A stretch of 47,173 nucleotides of DNA from Candidatus Binatia bacterium (GCA_022824205.1 JAJEAI010000028.1:1-47173); one strand, 5' to 3'; numbered from the stretch's first letter, positions 39,291-47,173 are shown. The notes: generated by a model from the sequence alone, not told the origin. Numbers and translations are program-made.

Positions 39291-39952
39291 GAGGTGGGCT
39301 CCCAGTGAGTGAGGCGCCGGCCGACGGCGCTGACGACGGCGTCGAACGCAATGGAGATCACCGCCAGCACGCCCAGGCCGACGAACATTTCCGCCAGGCG
39401 GTAGTCCCTGGCCATCTGGTAGGTGAAGAACCCGATGCCGTTCCGTGCCGCCACCATCTCCGCCAGGACGATGATGACGACGGCCACCGGCGCCGTGATG
39501 CGCGCTCCGCTGATGATGTACGGCAGCGACCCCGGCAGCACCACGTAGCGGATCAGCTCATAGCGGGAGAACCCCATGGAAGCGGCCGCCCAAAGGTAGC
39601 GCTGGTCGATCTCCTTGATGCCGGAGAAGGTGTTGACGAAGAGCTGGTAGAAGTTGTTCGCGAACACGACGAGTATCTTCGCCAGCTCGCCGATTCCGAA
39701 CCACACCACGAAAAGCGGCAGGAACGCGACCTTGGGCACGGGAGCGATGGTGCTGATGGACGGCACCAGGAAGCTCTCCGCCCTGCGGCTCAACCCGGCC
39801 GCCGTCCCGCACACTACGCCGAACGCCAGGGACAACGCGAACCCGGCGCTGATACGGACGATGCTGATGCCGATGTCGCCGTAGAGGCGGCCCCTGATTC
39901 GATGCACCTCCTTTCCGGCAACGTTCCTTCTTGCGCGCCGCGCCTCCCTCAC
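39287..39952 (-). CDS. ABC transporter permease (SsuC/TauC-like), N-terminally short
   Basis: 221 residues if read from the GTG at 39952, which overlaps the dctM stop as GTGA. The conserved SsuC core is present: ISIVRISAGFALSLAFGVVC, APVPKVAFLPLFVVWFGIGE and the EAA-like loop AAASMGFSRYELIRYVVLPG. The family normally has about 50-60 more residues at the N-terminus, including the first membrane helix. Here that stretch is replaced by RREARRARRN-like basic sequence (EARRARRNVAGKEVHRIRGR). No ABC ATPase or binding protein is nearby. It may be a decayed permease carried along by the TRAP operon, or a repurposed membrane protein. A longer frame upstream is only the shadow of dctM. Confidence 0.7.
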   Translation of the reverse strand: MREARRARRNVAGKEVHRIRGRLYGDIGISIVRISAGFALSLAFGVVCGTAAGLSRRAESFLVPSISTIAPVPKVAFLPLFVVWFGIGELAKILVVFANNFYQLFVNTFSGIKEIDQRYLWAAASMGFSRYELIRYVVLPGSLPYIISGARITAPVAVVIIVLAEMVAARNGIGFFTYQMARDYRLAEMFVGLGVLAVISIAFDAVVSAVGRRLTHWEPTS

Positions 39953-41259
39953 AGCATGTTCGGCAGCCACAGCGCAATCCCCGGGAACGCTATCAGCAGG
40001 ACCAGCACCACCAGGTCGCAGGCCAGGAAGGGCAGCGCGGAGACGTAGACGTCGCGCATGGTGGTGTCGGGCGGCGCCGCGGCCTTCACCGCGAAGAGGC
40101 TGGTGCCGAAGGGCGGGCTGGTGAGGGCCATCTCGGCGTTGAGGAGCATCAGCAGCCCGAACCACACGGGGTCGTAGCCCAGGGCGATCACCACCGGCAG
40201 GAAGATCGGGATGGTCACCATGAAGATGGTCACCACTTCCATGATCATGCCGAGGATGAGCACGACGATCATCATGCCGATGATGATCATGATGGGCGCC
40301 ACGTCGAGACCGGCGACGAAGCCGCTGAGGCCCCGGGTAATGCCGGCGAAGGCCATGATCTGGCTGAAGGTGGCGGAGGAGGCGAAGATCATCAGGATCA
40401 TGGTGGACACGCGCACCGTGCCGCGCAGCGAAACCATGACGAGGTTCCAGTCGAGCTTGCCGTAGAGCCCGGCCAGGATGAAGGCTCCCAGGGCGCCGGT
40501 GACGGCGGACTGGGAGGGTGTCGCCACGCCGAGGAAGATGAGGCCCAGGGTGAGGAACACGATCAGCCCCAGGGGCACCACGTACACGAGCGTCTCGTAC
40601 ACGCGCCGCGGCAAGGGCGGCCGCTCCACCGCGTACGCGGGAGCCAGGTCTTTCTGGATCGCCGCGCGGGTGACGATGTAGATCATGTAGAGGGCCGCCA
40701 GCATGAGCCCGGGGATCGCCCCGCCGATAAGGATCTTGGCCACGGATATCTTGGCGATGGCCGCGAGGATGATGGCGAGGCCGCTGGGCGGGATCATCAT
40801 GGCGAGTCCGCCGCCGCCCAAAATGGGTCCCAGGCTCATGGGCTTCTTGTAGCCCTGCTTCTCCATCTCCGGGGTCAGCACGGTGGCCATGACCGTGGAG
40901 CTGGCCAGGGAGGAGCCGCTCATGGTGGCGAACAGGGTGGCGAAGGCGATGCCCAGGATGGACAGCCGCCCGGGTATGCTCCCCAGCCAGTCGCCCAGCA
41001 CCCTCAGCATGGTGGTGCCCATGCCGGAGTGGAAGATCACCATGCCCATCAGCGTGAACTCCACGATGGCCAGCAGCGTGAAGGTGGACAGCGCCGTCTG
41101 CATGTTGAGCACCACCAGCTCCATGCCGGGTGCGCCGCCCCACAGGGTCAGCGCGCCGCCGGCGGTCACCAGCATGAACACGAAGGCGATGGGCAGCCCG
41201 GTCATCAACAGCACGACGATGACCGAGAAGAAGCTCAGCAGCAGGAGAGGCCAATCCAT
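39949..41259 (-). CDS. dctM: TRAP transporter large membrane subunit DctM
   Basis: 436 residues and about 12-13 membrane helices. It starts MDWPLLLLSFFSVIVVLLMT at the ATG at 41259. Family features include GSSLASSTVMATVLTPEMEK, GGGLAMMIPPSGLAI and LTSPPFGTSLFAVKAAAP near the end, the last close to the second conserved helix-hairpin region. DctM carries the ion and substrate pathway of tripartite ATP-independent periplasmic transporters, coupling Na+ uptake to substrate import. It follows dctQ by 32 nt and is coupled by a 4-nt overlap to the short ABC permease. Confidence 0.94.
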   Translation of the reverse strand: MDWPLLLLSFFSVIVVLLMTGLPIAFVFMLVTAGGALTLWGGAPGMELVVLNMQTALSTFTLLAIVEFTLMGMVIFHSGMGTTMLRVLGDWLGSIPGRLSILGIAFATLFATMSGSSLASSTVMATVLTPEMEKQGYKKPMSLGPILGGGGLAMMIPPSGLAIILAAIAKISVAKILIGGAIPGLMLAALYMIYIVTRAAIQKDLAPAYAVERPPLPRRVYETLVYVVPLGLIVFLTLGLIFLGVATPSQSAVTGALGAFILAGLYGKLDWNLVMVSLRGTVRVSTMILMIFASSATFSQIMAFAGITRGLSGFVAGLDVAPIMIIIGMMIVVLILGMIMEVVTIFMVTIPIFLPVVIALGYDPVWFGLLMLLNAEMALTSPPFGTSLFAVKAAAPPDTTMRDVYVSALPFLACDLVVLVLLIAFPGIALWLPNML

Positions 41260-41291
41260 GGCGTCAGGGACTCACGCGGAACACCGCGGGC

Positions 41292-41822
41292 TCATTCCCC
41301 GCCCTCCGTTCCCGCGCCGGGGTCCTGCCAGCGCCGGTAACAGCCCCAGGTCCTGCGCATGAACTGGATGCACAGCGATGCCGCGCCGATGGGTATGGGG
41401 ATCAGCAGGGGATAGAGCGGAGGCTTGAGGGGGCTCTCGTACATCTTGGTGCCGGCCATGTACTCCATGACGGTGGTGGTGGTGGCGAAGTAGGCCAGCA
41501 CCCCGGTCACCAGCACCCCGACCACCGAAGTGACCATGCCCAGGAATGCCTGGTTCCTGGCGCTCAGCACCTCCACCACCACCTCCACCTTGACGTGGCC
41601 GTCTTCCCGCAGCAGCCAGGCGGCGCCGAAGAAGGCCAGGTACAGGAGGCAGTACTCCGCGATCTCGATGGCCCATCCCTGGGCCGAGGCGAAGAACTGC
41701 CGGCTGGTGATGTCGGAAAGGGTGAGCAGGGAGGCGAGGACCACCGCGGCGGCGGAGATCGCCAGGGACACGTCCAGGAAACGGTCCCAGGCGGCGCCGA
41801 GTTTCGTGAGGAAGACCTTCAC
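41292..41822 (-). CDS. dctQ: TRAP transporter small membrane subunit DctQ
   Basis: 176 residues with four membrane helices: LAISAAAVVLASLLTLSDI, EIAEYCLLYLAFFGAAWLL, FLGMVTSVVGVLVTGVLAY and LYPLLIPIPIGAASLCIQFM. The topology and the short basic stretch HVKVEVVVEVLSAR after helix 2 are typical of DctQ. It docks the substrate-binding protein onto DctM. The start is a GTG at 41822 (MKVFLTKLG). It lies between dctP (115 nt upstream) and dctM. Confidence 0.9.
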   Translation of the reverse strand: MKVFLTKLGAAWDRFLDVSLAISAAAVVLASLLTLSDITSRQFFASAQGWAIEIAEYCLLYLAFFGAAWLLREDGHVKVEVVVEVLSARNQAFLGMVTSVVGVLVTGVLAYFATTTTVMEYMAGTKMYESPLKPPLYPLLIPIPIGAASLCIQFMRRTWGCYRRWQDPGAGTEGGE

Positions 41823-41937
41823 CGCAGTCTATCCCGCGAGTGGATGTGAGAGCGTGCACGAAGTGGGAGCATCCCCGGGCCGGGCGGTTGCCGGCGCCGA
41901 AGAATGCTCCCGTTCGAGTTGTCCGCGCGGGAACGGA

Positions 41938-42918
41938 CTATCCGCCCATCAACGGCTTCATCTTGGCGATGAGTTCCTTGCCGAGCCCCTTCTCGACACG
42001 TTCCCACGATTTCTTCATGACGTCGCTGTAGAAACTGTCGGTGACGTCCTTGGGCCATTCGTTGCGCACCATGCCGTTCTTCTGCGCCACCGCCCAAGCG
42101 TCGGCGAACTCCTTCGTCTTCGCGTTCAGGAGTCCGTTCTCCATCTCGGCCATGGCATCCACCAGCGCCTTCTGGTTGTCCGCGGACAGGCTGTTGAACT
42201 TCTTGAGGTTCACGCACAGTACGGTGTTCTGTGCCGGGAAGAAGCCAGGTCCCACCCAGTACTTGAGGACCTCGTAGAGCTTGCCGTCCACCACTGTCCC
42301 CATGGGCGCCGGCCTCACGTCGATGAGGCCCCGCTGCAGGGCGGAGTAGACCTCGGGGCTGGCCACCCGCACCTTGCGTCCGCCGGCGCGCTCGATGATG
42401 GGCTCGTAGATCCCGGAAGTGCGGAAGCCGAGGCCGTTGAGGTCTTCGGGCTTTTCGGCCTTCTTGGTGGAGACGAGCACGTAGGGGGTTGCCGTCGTGG
42501 TCCGTCCGAGATAACGGAAGCCGCTCTTGGCGAATTCCTCCACCAGCAAGTCGTAAAGGCCGCTCTTGCGCTCCTCGGGTGGGGTGAGTGAAGAGAGGTG
42601 CATGGCCTGCGCCGCCTTGACGTGGAGCACGTACGCCCATGCCACGCTCATGTCCAGCACGCCCTTCTGGACCGCCGCGGGCTGCTTCCTGCCCGGCGTG
42701 ATCTCGGGTCCGCCGATCCAGTCGATCTTGAGCTTGCCCTTGGACCTCTCCGCCACCAGTTCGATGAACTTGGGTATGGCGGACAGGGTGACGGCCGTCT
42801 TAGGGTCGTAGGTGGCCAGCTTCAAGGTGACGGTGTCGGCGGTGGCCGGATTCCAGCCCGAGAACGCCAGCAACACGGCCAGGATCAGGCCCGGTACGAG
42901 AGCCTTTGCACGCTTCAT
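41938..42918 (-). CDS. dctP: TRAP transporter substrate-binding protein DctP
   Basis: 326 residues with a signal peptide (MKRAKALVPGLILAVLLAFS, cleavage near ATADT), so periplasmic. The family core is TVTLKLATYDPKT at the mature N-terminus, then LNGLGFRTSGIYEPIIERAG, whose Arg normally salt-bridges the carboxylate or an equivalent acidic group of the ligand. The C-terminus ends LIAKMKPLMGG. The neighbouring hydrolases suggest the ligand is an N-heterocyclic or ureido acid. The ATG at 42918 follows a GGAGG-like site. It lies 85 nt after the LVIVD gene and leads the dctPQM set. Confidence 0.92.
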   Translation of the reverse strand: MKRAKALVPGLILAVLLAFSGWNPATADTVTLKLATYDPKTAVTLSAIPKFIELVAERSKGKLKIDWIGGPEITPGRKQPAAVQKGVLDMSVAWAYVLHVKAAQAMHLSSLTPPEERKSGLYDLLVEEFAKSGFRYLGRTTTATPYVLVSTKKAEKPEDLNGLGFRTSGIYEPIIERAGGRKVRVASPEVYSALQRGLIDVRPAPMGTVVDGKLYEVLKYWVGPGFFPAQNTVLCVNLKKFNSLSADNQKALVDAMAEMENGLLNAKTKEFADAWAVAQKNGMVRNEWPKDVTDSFYSDVMKKSWERVEKGLGKELIAKMKPLMGG

Positions 42919-43003
42919 GCGATACCTCCTCGATACTACGTACTTGACGATTCATTGATGGCCCGGAAAACGGCCCGACGTTACTCGTAAAGCGGAAAGC
43001 CTG

Positions 43004-44149
43004 TCAAGCAAGGTTCGTGAACTCGAGAACGTCGAGCCCGCACAGCCGGTCCAGCAGGTACAGCCGGCCGTTGGAACGGTCGAGGAAGATGTCGTTGCTC
43101 TGGACGATGGACTCTCCCTTGCCCGGTTCGGGCATGTGGTAGCCGATCTCCCGCGGGCTCCAGGGGTCGCTGATGTCCACGGCCCGCAGCCCGCCGGCGA
43201 ACCAGGTGACGAAGATGGTGTTGCCGTCGACCTGCTCCTGGGGTTGGTGGGAGCCGAACCATTCATCCTTGTTGAAGGGCTCGTCGTTGGGCACACGGAA
43301 GGTGGCGATGGGGACCGGTTGGGTCTCCTCGGTGATGTCGACGATCCACATGAAGGCGTTGGGCGCCGGCGTCAGCCGGTCCACCACCTCCTCGTCGGTG
43401 ACCACCAGCAGCCGCCGCCCCTGGATGGTCTGGGGAATCGGCAGCGCGGTGTGCGTGGGGCAGGGGTAGGGCGGGCTCCAGTCGAGGCCGCCGACCCGTT
43501 GCGGACTGCTCATGTCCGATATGTCGAGGATGACGAAGCCGCCGTGCCAGTAGCTGGTGTAAAGGCGGTCGCCGAGCCGTAGCGGGTGATGGCAGCGGTG
43601 GCGGACGCCCTTCCAGGTCGGGGTTTCACCGCCGGCGGTCCACTGTCCCGGCATCCACCAGCGCCCCACCTCCTCGGGCCGGGCCGGGTCCTTCAGGTCC
43701 AGGATCATCATGATGTTGCCGACGTAGCCCTCCACCTGCGGCGAGAAGTAGGCATAGTCGCCGTCGAAGTCGAAGCGGTGGACGCCCGTGCCCCCGGCCC
43801 GGTAGAAGCCGATCTCGCGCGGGTTGGCCTTGTCGGCCACGTCGTAGATCCTGAGTCCGCCCTGGAAGCCGTCCTTGGCCACGCCGCCGTAGCGCTCGTT
43901 GTTGACGAGCATGACGTCGCCGTGGACCCGGACCTTGTGCGAGTGGGTCCCCTCGGGGACCTGGACGTGCCCGACCACCTTGAGGTTCCGCGGATCGGAA
44001 ACGTCCACGATGGAGGTGCCGTGGGGCGGTTCCAGGTGCCCGACGTAGGCGTAGTCCCCCTGCACCACCACCTGTCCGCCGCCCGGGATGTCGAGGTGTC
44101 CCAACTGCGTGAAGCCCTTGCTGCTGCCGTAAGGTTCGCGTTCTGCCAT
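43004..44149 (-). CDS. LVIVD-repeat beta-propeller protein
   Basis: 381 residues from the ATG at 44149 (MAEREPYGSSKG), behind GGAGG. The chain is built of repeated blade units. Examples are YAYVGHLEPPHGTSIVDVSD, VMLVNNERYGGVAKDGFQGG and LRIYDVADKANP, GNIMMILDLKDPARPEEVGR, GGFVILDISDMSSPQRVGG and GLRAVDISDPWSPREIGYH. These follow the LVIVD pattern (xxVYDVSxPxxPxxxG). No signal peptide is seen. LVIVD proteins have no agreed biochemical function and are assumed to be binding or scaffold propellers. Its place between the ring-opening enzyme and the TRAP genes suggests a role in the same pathway. Confidence 0.87.
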   Translation of the reverse strand: MAEREPYGSSKGFTQLGHLDIPGGGQVVVQGDYAYVGHLEPPHGTSIVDVSDPRNLKVVGHVQVPEGTHSHKVRVHGDVMLVNNERYGGVAKDGFQGGLRIYDVADKANPREIGFYRAGGTGVHRFDFDGDYAYFSPQVEGYVGNIMMILDLKDPARPEEVGRWWMPGQWTAGGETPTWKGVRHRCHHPLRLGDRLYTSYWHGGFVILDISDMSSPQRVGGLDWSPPYPCPTHTALPIPQTIQGRRLLVVTDEEVVDRLTPAPNAFMWIVDITEETQPVPIATFRVPNDEPFNKDEWFGSHQPQEQVDGNTIFVTWFAGGLRAVDISDPWSPREIGYHMPEPGKGESIVQSNDIFLDRSNGRLYLLDRLCGLDVLEFTNLA

Positions 44150-44205
44150 GACCAGCCTCCGTGATTTCTGGTGCAGTGTTTCCGGTGCAGTGCGCCGGCG
44201 TTGCC

Positions 44206-45309
44206 TCAGGCCTTGCGCGCGAGCGCGGTCACCACGCCGCCGCTGGCCGGGCCCTGGTGCTCGGCGCCCGCGGAGACGTAGCACATGGTGTCGCCGGTGA
44301 CCGAGGCCACCACCGCGTTGACCGCGCCGCGGATGTGCCGGGTGTAGTTGATGTCCGAGTCCTCGAACATGACGTGCCGCCGGCCGCGGGTGTTGCCGGA
44401 CGGATCCGGCTCGCACTTGACGAATACGTTCACCAGCCGGTCCCGGTCGCCCTCCGACAGCTCGCCGTTGACCGCGAGGCCCACCTTGCGCAGCGCTTCC
44501 CGCACCGCCACCGCGTCGATGGCGTCCTTCATCACGGCGTGGTCGATGATGAGTCCGCTGGTGGAGCGCGGCGAGTTGCCGAGGACGATGATCTCGCAGT
44601 TCATCAGCTCGATGCCGGAAGAGGCCGAGGCCACGTTGGAGAAGATCGCCAGGTCCTGCCCGATGACCGCCTCGCTGACCGCGCCCTCATCGATCTCGCC
44701 GGTGGCCATGCCGATGCCGAGGGCGGCGACGCTCCTGGCATAGGACATGGACTTGTAGGTGTCGGTGGTGACGACTCTCGCGTTGCGCGACCAGGCATCC
44801 TTGATGCGCTCGGTGGTCAGCGCGCCGGTCTTGATCTGGACGAAGTGAATGTCCGCGGGGTCGTCGATGCCGGCGTCCTCGATGGCCGCCTTTACGCCCT
44901 CGGCGGCGGACTGCACGTGCGCCATGGTGCCGAACTCCTCCGGCGTCATGTCGCGGGTGTAGGCGGTGCCCACGGTGAAGCCCTTGCCCTTGCCGCCGCC
45001 GTCGCCGTCCGGGTCCTTCACGAAGATGGTGGCGTGGGGGCTCATCAGCCCCTCGGTGCCGCCCGACCAGATGATCGGCACCTTCTTCGCGATGTCGTCC
45101 ATGGAGTGCCCCGACTTCTCCGCGATCAGCAACTGGAAGCACTGGGTGGCCAGTGCCCGGGTGTAGTCGTTGACGCCGCCGTTTCCCTCGGTCTTGCCGA
45201 GGATGGCCACCACGTGCTCGGCCCTGAACGCGCCGGCGTCCAGCAGCTTCCGCCCTTCCGACACGTCGTCGGGGGCGCCCATTCCCACCTTGAATGCGCT
45301 TACGTTCAT
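44206..45309 (-). CDS. Ring-opening amidohydrolase (cyanuric acid amidohydrolase/barbiturase family)
   Basis: 367 residues, the usual family length. The enzyme has three repeated domains, each supplying a Ser and a Lys to one active site. These can be matched: K39 in LGKTEGNGGVNDYTR with S82 in WSGGTEGLMSPHA; VQIKTGALT with ASSGIELMNCEIIVLGNS; and VFVKCEPDPSG with VSAGAEHQGPASGG. The family block GNTRGRRHVMFEDSDINYTR is also present. Substrate is cyanurate (giving carboxybiuret) or barbiturate (giving ureidomalonate); sequence alone does not settle which. The ATG at 45309 is the start. The last motif deviates from the common SGGAEHQGPxGGG. It lies between the DUF1116 gene (188 nt upstream) and the LVIVD gene. 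Confidence 0.92.
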   Translation of the reverse strand: MNVSAFKVGMGAPDDVSEGRKLLDAGAFRAEHVVAILGKTEGNGGVNDYTRALATQCFQLLIAEKSGHSMDDIAKKVPIIWSGGTEGLMSPHATIFVKDPDGDGGGKGKGFTVGTAYTRDMTPEEFGTMAHVQSAAEGVKAAIEDAGIDDPADIHFVQIKTGALTTERIKDAWSRNARVVTTDTYKSMSYARSVAALGIGMATGEIDEGAVSEAVIGQDLAIFSNVASASSGIELMNCEIIVLGNSPRSTSGLIIDHAVMKDAIDAVAVREALRKVGLAVNGELSEGDRDRLVNVFVKCEPDPSGNTRGRRHVMFEDSDINYTRHIRGAVNAVVASVTGDTMCYVSAGAEHQGPASGGVVTALARKA

Positions 45310-45414
45310 GGGGCTACTCCTTGTTGACTGCCTCGTCCTGCGTACTCAGAAATACTCTGTTCGATGGCTACCGGGCAAGCTGCGCCCTTCGACTTCGCTT
45401 CGCGGAGCCTGTCT

Positions 45415-45480
45415 CGAGCCCTTCGACAGGCTCAGGACAGGCCTGTGGAAGGGCGCAGGGCAGGCTTGTCGAAGGGCTCG
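45415..45480. repeat. Intergenic inverted repeat with CCCTTCGACA arms
   Basis: CGAGCCCTTCGACAGG at 45415-45430 is matched by the inverted CTTGTCGAAGGGCTCG at 45465-45480. A third half-copy (GCCCTTCGAC) lies just to the left near 45384. It occupies the gap between the DUF1116 and ring-opening genes and could form a hairpin in the operon mRNA. Confidence 0.6.
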
Positions 45481-45497
45481 GGGCGAACGGCGCTTGA

Positions 45498-46916
45498 TCA
45501 GGGTCTTCCTCGCTGTGTCTGCCGCGCGAGCGCAATGACGGCCTGTTCCATGCAGGCCAACGGCGCCCGGGTGACCCCCGCGCCGATCTGGCCGATGCCG
45601 GCTTCGCGGTGGGCGATGCCGGTGTTGATGATGGGCGCAATGCCCGTGTCCACGCACTTGCGCACGTCGATGCCCGCGGGCGTGCCCTGGAAGTCCAGGA
45701 TCGGCAGTGTCCACGCGGGATTCCTTCCCAGGGTGACGTGGCCCATCTCGGCGGTGGCGTCGAGAGCGTCGGCCGCCGAGCCGCCCACGAATTTCACGAT
45801 GGCGGGAGACGCGGCCATGGCGAAGCCGCCGATGCCCGCGGTCTCGGTGATGGCGCTGTCGCCCAGGTCCGGAGCGGCGTCGTCCACGCTGTATCCGGCG
45901 AAGAAGAGTCCCTGCACCCGCGGTGCCGGCGTGGTGAACCACTCGTCTCCGGTGCCGCTCACCCGGATGCCGAACTCCACCCCGTTGCGCGCCATGGCGG
46001 TGACCATGCTGCTCCCCGGAACCCCGTGGGCGGCGTCCAGCATGGCCTTGCAGGCGGCCATGGAGAGGTTGAGGAAGAAGTGGTCGTTGCCGGTGATGAA
46101 GCGCACGGTCTCGGCGATGCGGTCTTGCGGCGCGCCGCTCTCCAGCAGGACGGGCAGGAGCGCCCGCAGCAGCAGGGAGGAGGCGGCGACGTTGCGGTTG
46201 TGGACCTCGTCGCCCATGTGCAGCGCCTGCGCCATCAAGGGTTTCAGCGGCACGCCGTCGTGACGTTCCAACGCCGCCTTCAGGGTGGGGGCCAGCACGT
46301 CCGCCATCCAGCAAAGCCGCTTCAGCACGCCGGGATCGCAGGCGCCCATGCGCAGCACCTTGCCCAGCCCCTCGTTGAGATTGCAGCAGGTGGTCCGGCC
46401 GTGCTCGGCGTCGCGCACGACCCAAACCGGCATGGACGGGCTCGTCACCCCGGCCATGGGGCCGACGCAGCCGTGATGGTGGTTCGGTTCGAAGACGATC
46501 CCGCCGCCGGCCGCCAGCGCCCGGGCGCCGTCGGGGTCGCCGGCCCAGCCCTCCAGCAGGATCGCTCCGGTCACCGCGCCCTGCATCGGGCCGCACATGT
46601 CTTCCCACGACACCGGCGGACCGGCGTGGAGGATCATGCGCTCGCCCATTCCCGGGACATCGTCCCGCGCCGTGCCGATCCCCTCCAGGACGGGTTGCGC
46701 GTCAAGGTACGCGGCGAACGCGCGCTCGTTGGCCTGTTCCACCGCCGGATGGTTGATCAGCGACGCCAGGGCCGCTCCGATCTCCCTGTCGCCGCCGGCG
46801 GGCGGGCGCCAATCGGTCCGCTGCACCGTACCGCCGGCAGCGTCGATGGAGTCCGCAAAGACCCCCAGGCCGACGTTGACCACCCGAAGGTCGTCCCGGA
46901 ACAAGCGCTCAATCAT
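45498..46916 (-). CDS. DUF1116 protein (YlbE/AllG-like, putative carbamoyltransferase subunit)
   Basis: 472 residues. Family features include the N-terminal VNVGLGVFADSIDAAGGTVQ, the WEDMCGPMQGAVTGAILLEG region, NHHHGCVGPMAGVTSPSMPV and HDGVPLKPLMAQALHMGDE. DUF1116 proteins (YlbE, AllG) act with FdrA/AllF and YlbF/AllH as the oxamate carbamoyltransferase of allantoin catabolism. The FdrA-like partner, if present, would lie beyond the right edge. The start chosen is the ATG at 46916 (MIERLF), seven bases after GGAG; the ATG at 46928 is an alternative. A consensus -35 (TTGACA, 46981-46976) lies upstream, but its -10 (ATTGAT) is weak. It is the first gene of the operon visible here. Confidence 0.86.
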   Translation of the reverse strand: MIERLFRDDLRVVNVGLGVFADSIDAAGGTVQRTDWRPPAGGDREIGAALASLINHPAVEQANERAFAAYLDAQPVLEGIGTARDDVPGMGERMILHAGPPVSWEDMCGPMQGAVTGAILLEGWAGDPDGARALAAGGGIVFEPNHHHGCVGPMAGVTSPSMPVWVVRDAEHGRTTCCNLNEGLGKVLRMGACDPGVLKRLCWMADVLAPTLKAALERHDGVPLKPLMAQALHMGDEVHNRNVAASSLLLRALLPVLLESGAPQDRIAETVRFITGNDHFFLNLSMAACKAMLDAAHGVPGSSMVTAMARNGVEFGIRVSGTGDEWFTTPAPRVQGLFFAGYSVDDAAPDLGDSAITETAGIGGFAMAASPAIVKFVGGSAADALDATAEMGHVTLGRNPAWTLPILDFQGTPAGIDVRKCVDTGIAPIINTGIAHREAGIGQIGAGVTRAPLACMEQAVIALARQTQRGRP

Positions 46917-47008
46917 GGTTTTCTCCATGGCTTTCCCGCACACAAACGTATCATCAATTCCCGTGAAACCGCCTGTGTCAAACCCCACTCGGCCGCGAAA
47001 CGACACCA

Positions 47009-47173
47009 CGTCATTCCCCGCCCCCGCATACGTCATTCCCGGCCCCCCAATACGTCATTCCCGGCCCCCGCATACGTCATTCCCGGCCCCCGCATACGTC
47101 ATTCCCGGCCCCCGCATACGTCATTCCCGGCCTCCGCATACGTCATTCCCGGCCCCCCAATACGTCATTCCCG
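47009..47173. repeat. 22-bp tandem repeat, 7.5 copies to the window edge
   Basis: The unit CGTCATTCCCGGCCCCCGCATA is repeated head to tail without spacers at 47009, 47031, 47053, 47075, 47097, 47119 and 47141, with a partial eighth unit at 47163. Units differ only at a few bases (CCCCAATA for CCCGCATA in units 2 and 7). The first 11 bases are the arm of the genome's CGTCATTCCCG palindromes, so the array seems to have grown from one such arm. No gene is seen in 46929-47173. Confidence 0.9.

Noticed and set aside
39287..41254. A 655-codon frame that would extend the ABC permease far upstream
   Set aside because: Upstream of about 39952 it is an out-of-frame reading of dctM with no permease similarity.
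47009..47173. CRISPR array
   Set aside because: The repeats are contiguous 22-bp units without unique spacers, so it is a simple tandem repeat.

Overview
The window is chromosomal DNA from a high-GC bacterium. It is densely coded, uses Shine-Dalgarno starts and 4-nt start/stop overlaps, and carries sigma70-like promoters. The gene families (TRAP and TAXI transport proteins, HyuA/HyuB, Cox-type molybdenum hydroxylase, UbiD, tandem LLM oxidoreductases, MatB-like ligase) and many short CGTCATTCCCG palindromes suit an uncultured, metabolically versatile proteobacterium-like or Tectomicrobia-like lineage. That placement is a guess: no rRNA or marker gene is present.

Layout. 1-6.4 kb: a cut M18 aminopeptidase start, a small MITE-like element, then an amidohydrolase/SDR/malonyl-CoA-synthetase-like set, a coiled-coil protein, and a crotonase/hydrolase/membrane-protein set. 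6.6-10.6 kb: the conserved ybbP-ybbA-tesA block. 10.7-12.3 kb: a GNAT enzyme and a sarcosine-oxidase-like flavoenzyme. 12.4-14.6 kb: a lower-GC three-gene module (AAA ATPase, DUF4276 TOPRIM-like protein, DUF2384-like small protein) that looks like an anti-phage system. 14.6-18.0 kb: two near-identical LLM flavin oxidoreductases and an alpha/beta hydrolase. 18.0-19.3 kb: a dead PIN toxin remnant and an RHH/nucleotidyltransferase pair with a visible promoter and palindrome. 19.4-28.0 kb: MFS exporter, Cox-type S/M/L subunits, UbiD decarboxylase and a TAXI-family protein, separated by palindromic MITE-like elements. 28.2-35.1 kb (+ strand): amidase, nitrilase, HyuA and a HyuB fused to an acetone-carboxylase-gamma-like zinc ribbon. 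35.1-36.3 kb: a VapBC45-like toxin-antitoxin pair. 36.4-46.9 kb (- strand): a nine-gene run with an AllG-like DUF1116 protein, a cyanuric-acid-amidohydrolase/barbiturase-family enzyme, an LVIVD protein, TRAP DctP-DctQ-DctM, an N-terminally short ABC permease and two tandem AtzB/TrzN-like amidohydrolases. The window ends in a 22-bp tandem repeat.

How it may work together. The last operon reads as uptake (TRAP) of an N-heterocycle, removal of a ring substituent (tandem amidohydrolases), ring opening (AtzD/barbiturase fold) and carbamoyl handling (AllG-like). Elsewhere in the window are a molybdenum hydroxylase, C-N hydrolases and a malonyl-CoA synthetase, so an oxidative-pyrimidine-like route ending in malonate is conceivable. 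This is inference from families, not shown by the sequence.

The best candidates for undescribed biology are the ATPase/DUF4276/DUF2384 module, the N-heterocycle operon with its metal-ligand-deficient amidohydrolase paralog, the RHH/nucleotidyltransferase unit with an apparently leaderless promoter, and the MITE families placed at gene boundaries.
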